Assembly: GCF_002949795.1 (NCBI RefSeq)
Contig: NZ_CP026692.1
Location: forward strand, 4,944,545-5,008,544
Length of the DNA: 64,000 bases
DNA from: Nostoc sp. 'Lobaria pulmonaria (5183) cyanobiont'
GTDB lineage: Bacteria > Cyanobacteriota > Cyanobacteriia > Cyanobacteriales > Nostocaceae
Direction of reading: 5' to 3'
The notes under the pieces are model-generated. The model was not told where the DNA came from. It saw only the letters and a list, made by a program, of their open reading frames with translations, and did no database searches. Each line of letters begins with the position of its first letter. Position 1 is the first letter of the stretch. Of this stretch, positions 25,191-33,979 are shown one piece after another. Position numbers and translations under genes: made by a program.

Positions 25191-27137
25191 ATGCTAACTC
25201 TGTTAAAAACAATTCGAGATGAGATCGCAAGTTGGTGGTCAGAGTTCACCCTCCAGACTAAACTGCTGGCTGTGGCCACAATGGTAGTTTCGTTGGTGAT
25301 GAGTGGTTTGACCTTCTGGGCTGTGAATACAATTCAGCAGGATGCGCGGATGAATGACACCCGCTTTGGTCGTGATTTAGGGCTGCTGCTTGCTGCCAAC
25401 GTTGCCCCCTTGATCGCTGACAATAATCTTACAGAGGTTGCCCAATTTTCCCAACGCTTTTATAGCAGCACCTCTAGCGTGCGTTATATGCTTTATGCCG
25501 ATGAAAACGGGGAAATCTTTTTTGGCATTCCTTTTTGGGAAGCTGAGGTAGAAAACTCCCTTACCATTAAACGGCGGATACAACTGCCAGAAGATTACCC
25601 TGGTGATGGGGAAAAGCCGATGGTGCGGCAACACACGACCCCAGATGGGATAGTCACCGATGTATTTATTCCCCTGATTGTCAATAAAAAATACTTAGGT
25701 GTATTAGCGATCGGGATCAACCCCAATCAGACCGCTGTTATCTCCACCAATTTTACCCGCGATGTCACCATTGCCGTTTTTATCACAATTTGGGTAATGG
25801 TAATTTTGGCAGGAGTGATTAACGCCTTGACCATCACCAAGCCCATTAAAGAACTACTCGTGGGGGTAAAGCAAATTGCTACCGGGAATTTTAAGCAGCG
25901 CATTAATTTACCTTTAGGCGGCGAACTAGGGGAATTAATTTTAAGCTTTAATGAGATGGCAGAGCGATTAGAGCGCTATGAAGAACAGAACATTGAAGAA
26001 CTGACCGCAGAAAAAGCCAAACTAGAAACCCTAGTTTCCACGATCGCAGATGGTGCTGTGTTGATTGATAACAACATGCAGGTGATTTTAGTCAACCCCA
26101 CAGCAGAGCGAATTTTTGGCTGGGAAGCCGCTAATGTAGTAGGTTGCAATGTCTTACATCACTTGCCAGCATCAGTACAAATCGAAATCACCCGTCCCTT
26201 GTACGAAATGGCAGCAGGCGAATGCGAAAGCGCCGAATTCCGAATTTTTATTAACCAACCTATCCCACGAACGATCCGCATTCTCTTGACTACAGTACTC
26301 AACCTGCAAAGGGAAAGCATCAAAGGTATTGCGATTACTATTCAAGATATAACCCGTGAAGTTGAACTAAACGATGCAAAAAGTCAATTTATCAGCAACG
26401 TTTCTCACGAACTGCGAACACCTCTATTCAACATTAAAACTTATATTGAAACCCTGCACGACTACGGCGAAGACTTAGCTTTACAAGAACGGCAAGAGTT
26501 TCTGCAAACAGTCAACCATGAAACCGATCGCCTAACCCGCCTAGTTAACGATGTTTTGGATTTGTCAAAACTCGAATCTGGTCGCAGCTACAGCTTTGAT
26601 GGCGTAGATTTAGCCCAAGCGATCGAGCAAACCCTGCGTACTTACCAACTCAATGCAAAAGATAAAGGTGTTGAACTTGTTCAGGAAGTTGCCCCTGATT
26701 TGCCGCTAGTATTAGGTAATTACGATCTGTTAGTACAAGTGTTTGGCAACCTGATTGGTAATGCCCTTAAATTCACCAAAGCCGGTGGTAAAGTAGCAAT
26801 CCGCGCCTACCAACTAGATTTCAAGCCCAGTCACACCCAATCTGCACCAGTGCGAATTGAAATTTCCGATACTGGAATTGGCATCGCCACAGAAGATCAA
26901 CACTCAATTTTTGAACGCTTCTTCCGCGTAGAAAACCGAGTTCACACCCTAGAAGGCACGGGTTTAGGTTTATCGATTGTCAGAAATATTATCGACAGAC
27001 ATCGTAGTAAAGTCCATCTAGTGAGTGAAGTCAGCATTGGCACTACTTTTTGGTTTGACTTAGCCACCTTTGAGGAAAAAGCGCCACCGATACAAGTTGA
27101 GCCTATTGCAGAAGCATCCAACATCATCACAGCTTGA
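25191..27137 (+). CDS. nblS: Sensor histidine kinase NblS/Hik33 type
   Basis: 648 residues. Layout: TM helix at about 25-46, periplasmic sensor region to about 190, second TM helix (VTIAVFITIWVMVILAGVIN, 192-211), HAMP (to about 262), PAS (about 275-385), HisKA with phospho-acceptor H406 in SNVSHELRTP, and an HATPase domain (NLIGNALKFTKAGG, SDTGIGI, FERFFRVENR, GTGLGLSIVRNI). This order and length are those of NblS/Hik33 (Ycf26), the essential cyanobacterial kinase that controls high-light, nutrient and phycobilisome-degradation genes with RpaB. Its partner is normally encoded elsewhere. Confidence 0.93.
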   Translation: MLTLLKTIRDEIASWWSEFTLQTKLLAVATMVVSLVMSGLTFWAVNTIQQDARMNDTRFGRDLGLLLAANVAPLIADNNLTEVAQFSQRFYSSTSSVRYMLYADENGEIFFGIPFWEAEVENSLTIKRRIQLPEDYPGDGEKPMVRQHTTPDGIVTDVFIPLIVNKKYLGVLAIGINPNQTAVISTNFTRDVTIAVFITIWVMVILAGVINALTITKPIKELLVGVKQIATGNFKQRINLPLGGELGELILSFNEMAERLERYEEQNIEELTAEKAKLETLVSTIADGAVLIDNNMQVILVNPTAERIFGWEAANVVGCNVLHHLPASVQIEITRPLYEMAAGECESAEFRIFINQPIPRTIRILLTTVLNLQRESIKGIAITIQDITREVELNDAKSQFISNVSHELRTPLFNIKTYIETLHDYGEDLALQERQEFLQTVNHETDRLTRLVNDVLDLSKLESGRSYSFDGVDLAQAIEQTLRTYQLNAKDKGVELVQEVAPDLPLVLGNYDLLVQVFGNLIGNALKFTKAGGKVAIRAYQLDFKPSHTQSAPVRIEISDTGIGIATEDQHSIFERFFRVENRVHTLEGTGLGLSIVRNIIDRHRSKVHLVSEVSIGTTFWFDLATFEEKAPPIQVEPIAEASNIITA

Positions 27138-27164
27138 AGGTTAGGGAATGGGCAGTGGGGATTG

Positions 27165-27280
27165 GGTACAAGAGGCAGAAGTGCAGAGGTGCAAAGGGGC
27201 AGAGGGGAAAACTTACTGCAACTTCTCCCTTGCTCCCCTGCTCCCCTGCTCCTCTGCCTCCCTTGCTCCCTACTCCCCAC
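27165..27280. repeat. Dispersed GC-skewed inverted repeat
   Basis: Between the convergent nblS and zinc-ribbon genes. GGCAGAAGTGCAGAGGTGC-type purine-rich sequence is followed by ACTTACTGCAACTTCTCCC and by CTCCCCTGCTCCCCTGCTCC tandem heptamers. The block ACTTACTGCAACTTCTCCC also occurs at 35443 and, inverted, near 7272. It may form a bidirectional hairpin terminator. Confidence 0.5.
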
Positions 27281-27290
27281 TAAACCCAAA

Positions 27291-27662
27291 TCAAGACCTT
27301 AATATAACGAACAACAAACATACCAATAATAAACCTAATAGCAACAACAAAGCCTGATTGCGTTTTACCCAACTTTTCACAGTTACTGCAAAACTGTTAG
27401 TGTAACGCTGCTGTTCCAACTCTAATTTTGTCTCTTCAATATTTTGGTAGAGGGTACAGTCTTTGGCGTAGGGACGTTTAGGAAAATTGCAAGTATCATC
27501 AGCGTGATAGGTGCAGGTGTCGCACAGATACCCATCCCCAGCAGCGCGGTGCAATGGAATACCGGGATGACCGTAAGCTTTGAGTGTAGTCCGACAATAG
27601 GGACAATTAATAGCTTGACTATCAACAAGTTGATGGCAATGGGGACAAGATACAGTAGCCAA
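27291..27662 (-). CDS. Zinc-ribbon protein with C-terminal membrane anchor
   Basis: 123 residues. Residues 6-23 form a zinc ribbon (CPHCHQLV, then CPYCRTTL). A second cysteine group follows (CDTCTYHADDTCNFPKRPYA and DC at 68-69), making four more possible ligands. A helix (ETKLELEQQ) leads to a single C-terminal TM segment (ALLLLLGLLLVCLLFVIL). The C-tail topology suggests a cytoplasmic metal-binding domain held at the membrane. Conserved in cyanobacteria; function unknown. Monocistronic, convergent with nblS. Confidence 0.7.
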   Translation of the reverse strand: MATVSCPHCHQLVDSQAINCPYCRTTLKAYGHPGIPLHRAAGDGYLCDTCTYHADDTCNFPKRPYAKDCTLYQNIEETKLELEQQRYTNSFAVTVKSWVKRNQALLLLLGLLLVCLLFVILRS

Positions 27663-27920
27663 AACCTTTAGCGCAAATAGGTAAACACTTTGATTTTAGC
27701 CATTTACAGGGATAATGGGGAAATACATACGTAGCCTGTTAATTTTGAATATGGCTAGCTCTCAAAATTGGTTACTTTATCAGCATAAGTACTAATTTTA
27801 TGATGATTTTTTAGATTTTATAAGTGATTTCTATCACTCAACATAATTAAGGCTATGCCATAATCTAGCAAATATCAGGTTTTGTCCCAAGTCCAATAAT
27901 TATTTAGAGGTATAAAAATA

Positions 27921-29297
27921 TTGCCTTTTAATCCTGAGCTGTGCCGTAACGAAAGCGAAGTTGAAAGCAAACTCATAGTGCAATATTTGCTACCGCAGCT
28001 AGGTTATACTCCTGACACCTGGCATCAAGAAGTTGCCGTTGGTAGCATCCGCTTAGATTTCTTAGCATTTGCCGCACAAGTGATTCCCTTTGTCTTAGAT
28101 GCCAACTCACCGTTGAGTGTCGTCATGGAAGCGAAGCATCCCAAACAAAACTTAAATCATCATATCCATCGACTCAGGCATTATTTAACTAGCTTGAATG
28201 TCAGGTATGGGTTGCTGACTAATGGCAAAGAAATCAGAATTTATCAAAAATCGCAATATGATATTCAGCTATTGTTTCAATGTTCTGGAAAGGAAGTTGA
28301 GATCAAGTTAGATGAAATTAAATTTTTTATTGGTAGAGATAGCCTGAAAGAAGGACAGTTAGTAGATAAACCAGAAGTTCAAATAGAAAATAATTTAAGT
28401 TTTGAAACTAAGAGGCAACATTCAATGAAAACGATTGCAATCTACCACAACAAAGGCGGCGTTGGTAAGACTACTGTTGCAGTCAATCTTGCAGCAGCAT
28501 TACGTAAAAAAGGTAAAAATGTACTTTTAGTTGATATAGATTCCCAGGCAAATACTACTTTCGCTACAGGATTAATAAAATTTCAATTTGAAGAAGATGA
28601 TAATTTAAGAGAGCGGAACGTATACCATTTATTAGAATCAGGAGATTTTAACTTTATTCCAGAAGTCGTGCGTACATCTGATTATTTCAACAATCCAGAA
28701 ATTGATGTTATTCCTTCACATATCACATTAATTGAATATCAGGAGAAACTCAATAAAATATTAGCTAGTAGGAGCAGGCTAGTAACAAAACTAAAAAAGG
28801 TAGAAAATAACTATGATATTGTAATTATTGATACTCCTCCCTCTAGAGATTTGTATGCTGAAGTTGCACTGATTGCTACTGATTACCTGATAATTCCATC
28901 CGATTTGAAACCATTTGCTAACCAAGGTTTACCAACGGTCAAAAATTTTGTTAATCAAATTAATGAATCGAGAGAAATGATGGGTAAATCGCCCATTAAT
29001 ATAATCGGCGTTCTTGCTTCTAAAATCTCAACAAATGCTAAATTTTTACAATACAATTTCCCGAAACAGAGAGAAGTAATTTCAGAGCGCTATCAACTGC
29101 CAATAATGGAATCTGTAATTTATGACAGAACAGCGTTATCAGAATGTATGAATCAGACTATCCCAGTTGGAGATTTAGAATATCCTGACCCGAAATCTAT
29201 TATAAAATTTGCCGAGTTAAAAACTTCTGCTCAAATTTCTGCTGAAGAATTTAATGTATTAGCAGATGAAGTTATCCGAAAAATGGGGGTTTATTAA
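27921..29297 (+). CDS. PD-(D/E)XK nuclease-ParA ATPase fusion
   Basis: 458 residues, TTG start with AGAGG about 9 nt upstream. Residues 8-125 are a restriction HsdR-N-like domain: NESEVESKLIVQYLLPQLGY, then D46 in SIRLDF and E70-A-K72 in VVMEAKHP, the PD-(D/E)XK catalytic set, then YGLLTNGKEIRIYQ. Residues about 168-455 are a complete ParA/Soj ATPase: deviant Walker A KGGVGKTT (178-185), A' motif DIDSQAN (205-211), Walker B IVIIDTPPS. ParA normally partitions DNA with ParB; here the nuclease-like domain may direct or arm it. Its stop overlaps the start of a ParB-like gene. No plasmid replication gene is nearby, so it looks chromosomal or a remnant island. Confidence 0.88.
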   Translation: MPFNPELCRNESEVESKLIVQYLLPQLGYTPDTWHQEVAVGSIRLDFLAFAAQVIPFVLDANSPLSVVMEAKHPKQNLNHHIHRLRHYLTSLNVRYGLLTNGKEIRIYQKSQYDIQLLFQCSGKEVEIKLDEIKFFIGRDSLKEGQLVDKPEVQIENNLSFETKRQHSMKTIAIYHNKGGVGKTTVAVNLAAALRKKGKNVLLVDIDSQANTTFATGLIKFQFEEDDNLRERNVYHLLESGDFNFIPEVVRTSDYFNNPEIDVIPSHITLIEYQEKLNKILASRSRLVTKLKKVENNYDIVIIDTPPSRDLYAEVALIATDYLIIPSDLKPFANQGLPTVKNFVNQINESREMMGKSPINIIGVLASKISTNAKFLQYNFPKQREVISERYQLPIMESVIYDRTALSECMNQTIPVGDLEYPDPKSIIKFAELKTSAQISAEEFNVLADEVIRKMGVY

Positions 29298-30034
29298 TGA
29301 TTAATTTTTCTTTAGTGGATGTCAAAAGTATTGCTTCTAATCAACCTCGTTCAAATTTTGCAGAAGCTGATTTAGAAAACCTTGCAGATATAATTATAGA
29401 AACTGGAGGAATTATCAGACCATTGGTTGTGAAAGTGACAGGAGTAGAGAGCTATACGGTAGTTGATGGACATTTTGAATATTATGCTGCTGTCAGGGCG
29501 CGAGAAAAAAACCCTCGACAAGGTGAGATGGTTAATGCTTTTGTCATTGCTCCAAAATTAGAGGATTTAGTAGTAAAGCAAGTTGCATCTCTCAAAGAAA
29601 TTGATTCTTCTACTAAACAAGTAACACTACAGTCTGAAACAACAAAGTTAGAACCACGTCTGGCAAATTTAGAATTACGTCTTGAGAAGCAATTTAATGA
29701 GTTTAAGTCAGAATTTCTACAAGAAAGACAGAGAATAGATAGTCAGTTCAAGCAACTTGAAAACCTTATTCCCCAAAAGAGTGAACAAAGTAATCCACTT
29801 AGTTTATTGAACTCTTTGGATAAAGACGAGTTATCTATAAAGTTACAACGCTCTAGGATTCCTGGAGCTGAAAAACTTGCAAAGGGCATATTTGATGCTC
29901 GACGCAAGAAACCAAAGCAAGAGTTTGAAGATTACCGCGATGTAGTAAAGTCTGTTAAAAGCTTGGGTGATAAAACAATAAAATTGGGTGATAAAACAAT
30001 TTTGACTATTATTGATGAGTGGTCAAGGAGTTAG
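29297..30034 (+). CDS. ParB-like protein with coiled coil
   Basis: 245 residues, start overlapping the ParA-fusion stop by one base (TAATG). The N-terminal 90 residues match a ParB/Srx-type nuclease-CTPase fold: NQPRSNFAEADLENLADII, then GIIRPLVVK and VVDGHFEYYAAVRA. It lacks an obvious helix-turn-helix. Residues about 110-155 are a coiled coil (LANLELRLEKQFNEFKSEFL). The C-terminus has LQRSRIPGAEKLAKGI and a direct repeat LGDKTIKLGDKTI. With the upstream gene it forms a two-gene ParA-ParB module. The missing classical HTH suggests binding to something other than parS. Confidence 0.82.
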   Translation: MINFSLVDVKSIASNQPRSNFAEADLENLADIIIETGGIIRPLVVKVTGVESYTVVDGHFEYYAAVRAREKNPRQGEMVNAFVIAPKLEDLVVKQVASLKEIDSSTKQVTLQSETTKLEPRLANLELRLEKQFNEFKSEFLQERQRIDSQFKQLENLIPQKSEQSNPLSLLNSLDKDELSIKLQRSRIPGAEKLAKGIFDARRKKPKQEFEDYRDVVKSVKSLGDKTIKLGDKTILTIIDEWSRS

Positions 30035-30294
30035 TAGTTATTTAAATAAGTTATTCGCGGTGTAAAAACTTGCATAGCTCTTCTCTGCGTCTTTGTGTGA
30101 GCCATGAGCCACCAAGATAATTGTAGGTTGGGTTTTACGTAATAGTGAGTTGCATTTGCATTATCTATATCTTCTATTACATTGATCTTTTTACATAATA
30201 TCTACACTCCTGCTCAAAGGCGATATACTTTAAGAAAGTTGATTTATAAATTCTATCGGCAACATAAATTCCTACATCAACTTTCTGAGGTAAT

Positions 30295-30933
30295 ATGCTT
30301 TTAAAACTGCAACAAATTATTGTAAAACCTGGTCAACAAATGTTGTTTCAAGATATTACTTGGGAGCAGTTAGAAAAGATTTTAGAAGAAATGGGGGAAA
30401 GGCGTGCTGCACGTATTTCTTATAGTCATGGTTGGTTAGAAATTATGGTTCCCCTACCAGAACACGAAAAAGATAAAGAATATATTGGTGAATTAGTAAG
30501 AGTTTTATTAGACAAACTTCAAATTGATTTTGAGCCTTTTGGTTCTACAACTCTTAAAAATGAGCGAATGCTGCAAGCAGTAGAACCAGATACCAGTTTT
30601 TATATTAAAAATCAAGCTGCTATCATTGGTAAAAATCGCATTGATTTAAATGTAGATCCACCACCAGATTTAGCAATCGAAATTGATATTACTTCTCGCA
30701 CTCGGTTTGAGAATTATGAAATTTTGGGAGTTCCTGAACTTTGGCGACATACACAACAAGGTTTAGAAATTTTCTTGCTAAAAGAAGGTAAATATATAAA
30801 ATCTGAATCTAGTCCTAATTTTCCTGATATCCCAATTGTTGAATTAGTGAATGAATATGTTCAGCAGTGTTTAACAATTGGCAGAAGTCAAGCTATCCGT
30901 AATTTTAAAGATTGGGTTAATAATAATTTATAA
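30295..30933 (+). CDS. Uma2-family endonuclease
   Basis: 212 residues. Uma2 (DUF820) proteins are PD-(D/E)XK nucleases abundant in cyanobacteria and of unknown role. Key residues: RISYSHGWLEIMVPLPEHEK, then EPDTSFYI (the catalytic D) and PPPDLAIEIDITSRT (the E-x-D/K strand), then a typical end. Separated from the ParA-ParB pair by 260 bp with no obvious gene, so independently transcribed. Start ATG at 30295 follows a purine-rich CTGAGGTAAT, a plausible ribosome site. Confidence 0.9.
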   Translation: MLLKLQQIIVKPGQQMLFQDITWEQLEKILEEMGERRAARISYSHGWLEIMVPLPEHEKDKEYIGELVRVLLDKLQIDFEPFGSTTLKNERMLQAVEPDTSFYIKNQAAIIGKNRIDLNVDPPPDLAIEIDITSRTRFENYEILGVPELWRHTQQGLEIFLLKEGKYIKSESSPNFPDIPIVELVNEYVQQCLTIGRSQAIRNFKDWVNNNL

Positions 30934-31014
30934 TCTAATTTGTACACTTTAATTCAGCAAGCTCTCGGCAGATTATGATATAAATCTAAGGCTTTCTGAG
31001 AAAGGCGATCGCTC

Positions 31015-31125
31015 ATGAATACTGAGGTAAATCCAGCAGCCGTTGTGGATTGGGAACCCCCCATGCCACCTACAGATTTAATTTTTGATGATGGTGAACC
31101 TTTGGTCAGAGACCTTCATTTCTAG
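31015..31125 (+). pseudogene. Truncated Uma2-family gene, N-terminal fragment
   Basis: 36 codons from ATG 31015 to TAG 31123-31125, reading VVDWEPPMPPTDLIFDDGEP and ending LVRDLHF. The segment MPPTDL-[IV]-F-D-D-G-[EV]-P-[LM] is the usual start of another Uma2 subgroup, whose next 150 residues are absent here. A remnant, not a functional gene. 31126-31365 is AT-rich and holds nothing recognisable. Confidence 0.55.
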
Positions 31126-31365
31126 AGGCTCAAAAACCCCCAGTTTTTGAATTCCTACTAGTAAAATTGTAGCGATCGCACTTGAAAGAATAACTGGCTG
31201 TCTAAATAAAATTTTAAAATTTACAACCATTTTTTCAAATAGATTTTACTTTAAAATCTACCTATATTTTTAGATTAATTTTTATTCTTGAAATTATTCT
31301 ACGCAATTTGCAACTTTTCAAAAAATATAGTAATCATATTTTACTTGCAAACACCAATATTATCA

Positions 31366-31396
31366 GATACCCGACTTATTAAAAAAGTCGGGTATC
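31366..31396. terminator. Intrinsic terminator after the FHA-MGS gene
   Basis: GATACCCGACTT (31366-31377) and AAGTCGGGTATC (31385-31396) are a perfect 12-bp inverted repeat with a 7-base A/T loop. It lies 28 bp after the stop of the minus-strand FHA-containing gene. On either strand the stem has flanking A/T tracts, so it could work bidirectionally. Confidence 0.7.
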
Positions 31397-31423
31397 TTGT
31401 TGTTCGTGACTAATTTATAATTG

Positions 31424-33415
31424 CTATATGTGTTTCAGATAATGCACGATCGCTTCTGCTGTTGGCAAATTAGTAGCCAATAAAACTTGATTAATAGTGC
31501 ATAATCTTAACAGTGCTTCTTCATTTGCTTGACCTGGCTGAGGTTGCAGCAAATCTCGCAGGAAAATAACTGCTACAATTTCTCCGGCTCCAACCAATGA
31601 AGCAATTGTTTGATATCCTCCAGAAGTTGGTGCGGCAGTTTGTTGACTAATAGTTATCCCTGCTTGTTGATGTAAGACTTCGCTAACAGATGGCCAGGTA
31701 ATTGTAAAACTCTGTGAGAAAAATTCCTGATGTTCAGAAACCAATTCAGCAAGTTCTGATTTCTTGCTTTCATGAGCGAGCAAAACTATATTTCTTTCAA
31801 TGATTGCTTGAGGAGACTCACTGACATTTGTTTCTTCTGGAGTTTCATCATAACGATCTTCTTCTACTTCAGGTAATTCTTCAATAGTTTGACTGATGTT
31901 CTCAGTTGTTCCACTTTCTGTTGTTTCCAAAGATGGAATATCAGTTAAGTCAGAAATTTCACTTATTTGTGCAGCAACACCATCAACATATAGACTAACT
32001 TCTTCAGTACTTGCATTACTCAAATCAATGTATTGATTGCTTAAAACTTCCGCAACGGCATCATCTGGTGCAGTTGATGCTTCAGAAACTTTGCTTATTG
32101 TTTCATCTACCGCAGAAGTAGGTTCTACTTTGTCAACATCTGCGCTGTCTGCTGCTGTAACTGACGTATCCCAATCTATCGCTTCATCAGTGGTATCCTG
32201 TGTAGCTTGGCTCAATGCTTCTTGTGGCTGAATCTCTTTGTTTTCAACAACTTCACTGGCTTTTTCTGCGACTGGCGTATCCAAATTCACTACTTCATCA
32301 TGAGTAGCTTCGGGAATGTCACTCTCCTCCTCAGATACATGGTGGAAAATATCGCGCGGCTGTACGGAGGTAACTTCTGCTGCTAGTGCTGCCTCCAACT
32401 CTGTATTCTCATCGTCGGTAGCTTCGGGAATAGGACTCTGTGCAGGAACTTCGTTGAAAATATCCCGTGGCTGTACGAAGGTAACTTCTGCTTCTAGTGC
32501 TGCCTCTAACTCTGCATTCTCGTCGTCGGTAGTTTCTGGAATAGCACTTATATCACGCTGTTGTACGAAAGTAGATTCTGTCGCCAGTGCTGCTTCAAAG
32601 CCTACAGCCTCATCGTGGTTAGCTTCTGGAAGGACACTTTCCTCTTCAGGAGTTTCAATGATGTTCTCACGTGCAGCTATGGCGTCATTAGGTTCAGTCA
32701 AAGAAACTTCTGAGGCTTCGCTGACTTCTGGAACCCCTACTTCCTCACCATCTGGTTTACTGAATGTAGGCAAATCTCCAATTTCATTACGGACATCGTG
32801 TGGAACATCGTTGACTGCTTCTGGTGGTTGAATGATGTTTTCAGGGGCGATTATCTCAACAACCGGGATGACATCATCAGGTTGATTAGAAACAACTTCT
32901 GAGATTTCGCTGATTTCTGGGGAAGCAGCTTTAATTTCAGGTGTTTCTACTTCTTGACTAATTGGCGCTGGAACTTTGTTGACTGCTTCTGGGGCTGGAT
33001 TGACAACATTGGCAGCGCTGACATTTTCAGGCGATCGCGATCGAGAAAACAGTGAAGGATCTATAATTCTAAAGACTGTCTCTGGTTGCTCATAAGCGGG
33101 AGCAACTGCTGACAAAATCAAAACATAATCTGCAATCCGAATAATATCTCCATCGCTCAAAGAATATGATCGATCTTTTTCAGTTTGTTTCCCATTAAAT
33201 ATTGAGCCATTTCTACTGCCAAGATCAGAGAAGTAGTAATTTCCACTTTTAATAAAAAACTTAGCATGTACCCGACTGATATCAGGGCTGTCTAGGACTA
33301 AATCAGAATCAGGAGAACGGCCTATTACCCATTCTCCTCTCGGTGTAGTTTCTAGGGTAATGTCAACTTCATTGACTTCACTTAAATTTGGTGAGTAGCT
33401 AACTTTTACTTTCAT
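31424..33415 (-). CDS. FHA domain - acidic repeats - methylglyoxal-synthase-like fusion
   Basis: 663 residues. Residues 28-102 are a phosphothreonine-binding FHA domain: G-R-S (32-34), S-R-x-H (47-50) and the SRNGSIFNG loop (67-75). Residues about 110-540 are acidic and low-complexity, with about three imperfect repeats of ATDDEN[AT]ELEAAL followed by VQPRDI. Residues 542-663 align well with methylglyoxal synthase: NIVLLAHESKK (active-site H548), SGGYQTIASLVGAGEI, VAVIFLRDLLQPQPGQ and LLRLCTINQVLLATNLPTAE. The catalytic Asp (GGDQQ in E. coli MgsA) is Tyr601 here, and the later His and Asp are also changed, so a binding rather than catalytic role is likely. Its ATG overlaps the stop of the DUF6760-type gene (ATGA), which couples it to the eCIS genes. 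Confidence 0.82.
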   Translation of the reverse strand: MKVKVSYSPNLSEVNEVDITLETTPRGEWVIGRSPDSDLVLDSPDISRVHAKFFIKSGNYYFSDLGSRNGSIFNGKQTEKDRSYSLSDGDIIRIADYVLILSAVAPAYEQPETVFRIIDPSLFSRSRSPENVSAANVVNPAPEAVNKVPAPISQEVETPEIKAASPEISEISEVVSNQPDDVIPVVEIIAPENIIQPPEAVNDVPHDVRNEIGDLPTFSKPDGEEVGVPEVSEASEVSLTEPNDAIAARENIIETPEEESVLPEANHDEAVGFEAALATESTFVQQRDISAIPETTDDENAELEAALEAEVTFVQPRDIFNEVPAQSPIPEATDDENTELEAALAAEVTSVQPRDIFHHVSEEESDIPEATHDEVVNLDTPVAEKASEVVENKEIQPQEALSQATQDTTDEAIDWDTSVTAADSADVDKVEPTSAVDETISKVSEASTAPDDAVAEVLSNQYIDLSNASTEEVSLYVDGVAAQISEISDLTDIPSLETTESGTTENISQTIEELPEVEEDRYDETPEETNVSESPQAIIERNIVLLAHESKKSELAELVSEHQEFFSQSFTITWPSVSEVLHQQAGITISQQTAAPTSGGYQTIASLVGAGEIVAVIFLRDLLQPQPGQANEEALLRLCTINQVLLATNLPTAEAIVHYLKHI

Positions 33416-33615
33416 ATTAATTTTTGGTTAATTTTATTGATTTCTCCTACCCAACGCTGACGGGTAGTGTGCTCTAAATTTAAAATATCATTTTGTGACC
33501 AATGGAAATGATAAGCAATAAAAGCTACCTCCTCATATAAAGTATCAGAGGGGTAGCTTACGACTCCCCCGCTAGTTCTAGCTCCACTGAAAATTGAGTA
33601 TTGCAGTGGGGACAT
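33412..33615 (-). CDS. DUF6760-type eCIS small protein, start uncertain
   Basis: The core YPSDTLYEEVAFIAYHFHWS followed by QNDILNLEHTTRQRWVGEIN matches the DUF6760 family, encoded after the tail-assembly gene in cyanobacterial and other extracellular contractile injection systems. The natural start should lie just before SYPSDT, where GTAAGC is found; a GTG there would overlap the upstream TGA/TAA, so a GTG to GTA change may have removed it. The listed ATG at 33615 lies inside the upstream gene and adds 20 unlikely residues. The 3' end overlaps the next gene by 4 bp. Confidence 0.7.
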   Translation of the reverse strand: MSPLQYSIFSGARTSGGVVSYPSDTLYEEVAFIAYHFHWSQNDILNLEHTTRQRWVGEINKINQKLI

Positions 33616-33940
33616 TGTGTCGGAATGTGTACATTGCTTTGCTGATTGATTCGATTGTAAAATTCTCTGAGATAGGCAATGTCATGTAAGAGCAGTCCTT
33701 CGAGTAAATCAGGACTAACAGAGTTGAAACTGCCCAAGCGAGTAATACCCGCGCAAGCATTACTAATACGCCGTAAGCTGGATTTTCTTGAACTTTGCGC
33801 TCTTGTTGCACCAAAATTTCATCTTTGGCGGTGGCTAAACGCATCACCCCATGACGATGTACTCGTTGTTCACCATCACTCAACCCTCTAGGAAGAGTGA
33901 AAGCAAATTCTGTGCAGAGAGTATCCTTTTTACGACGCAT
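33558..33940 (-). pseudogene. eCIS tail-assembly protein, copy 2, frameshifted
   Basis: The frame from 33940 reads TEFAFTLPRGLSDGEQRVHR, then HGVMRLATAKDEI and NPAYGVLVMLARV. Near 33745 one base is missing. In the other frame the protein continues as ITRLGSFNSVSPDLLEGLLL, then HDIAYLREFYNRINQQ and CPHCNTQFSVELELAGES, stopping at TAA 33560-33558. This is the normal end of eCIS 'phage tail assembly' proteins, with a C-terminal CxxC pair. It is a paralogue of the intact gene at 34265-34612. Confidence 0.82.
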
Positions 33941-33979
33941 AGGTTATTTTATTTGGGCATTGGGCATTGGGCATGAGTC

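Noticed and set aside
32316..32831. Plus-strand Ser-rich open frame of 171 codons
   Set aside because: Antisense shadow of the acidic repeat region of the FHA-MGS gene.
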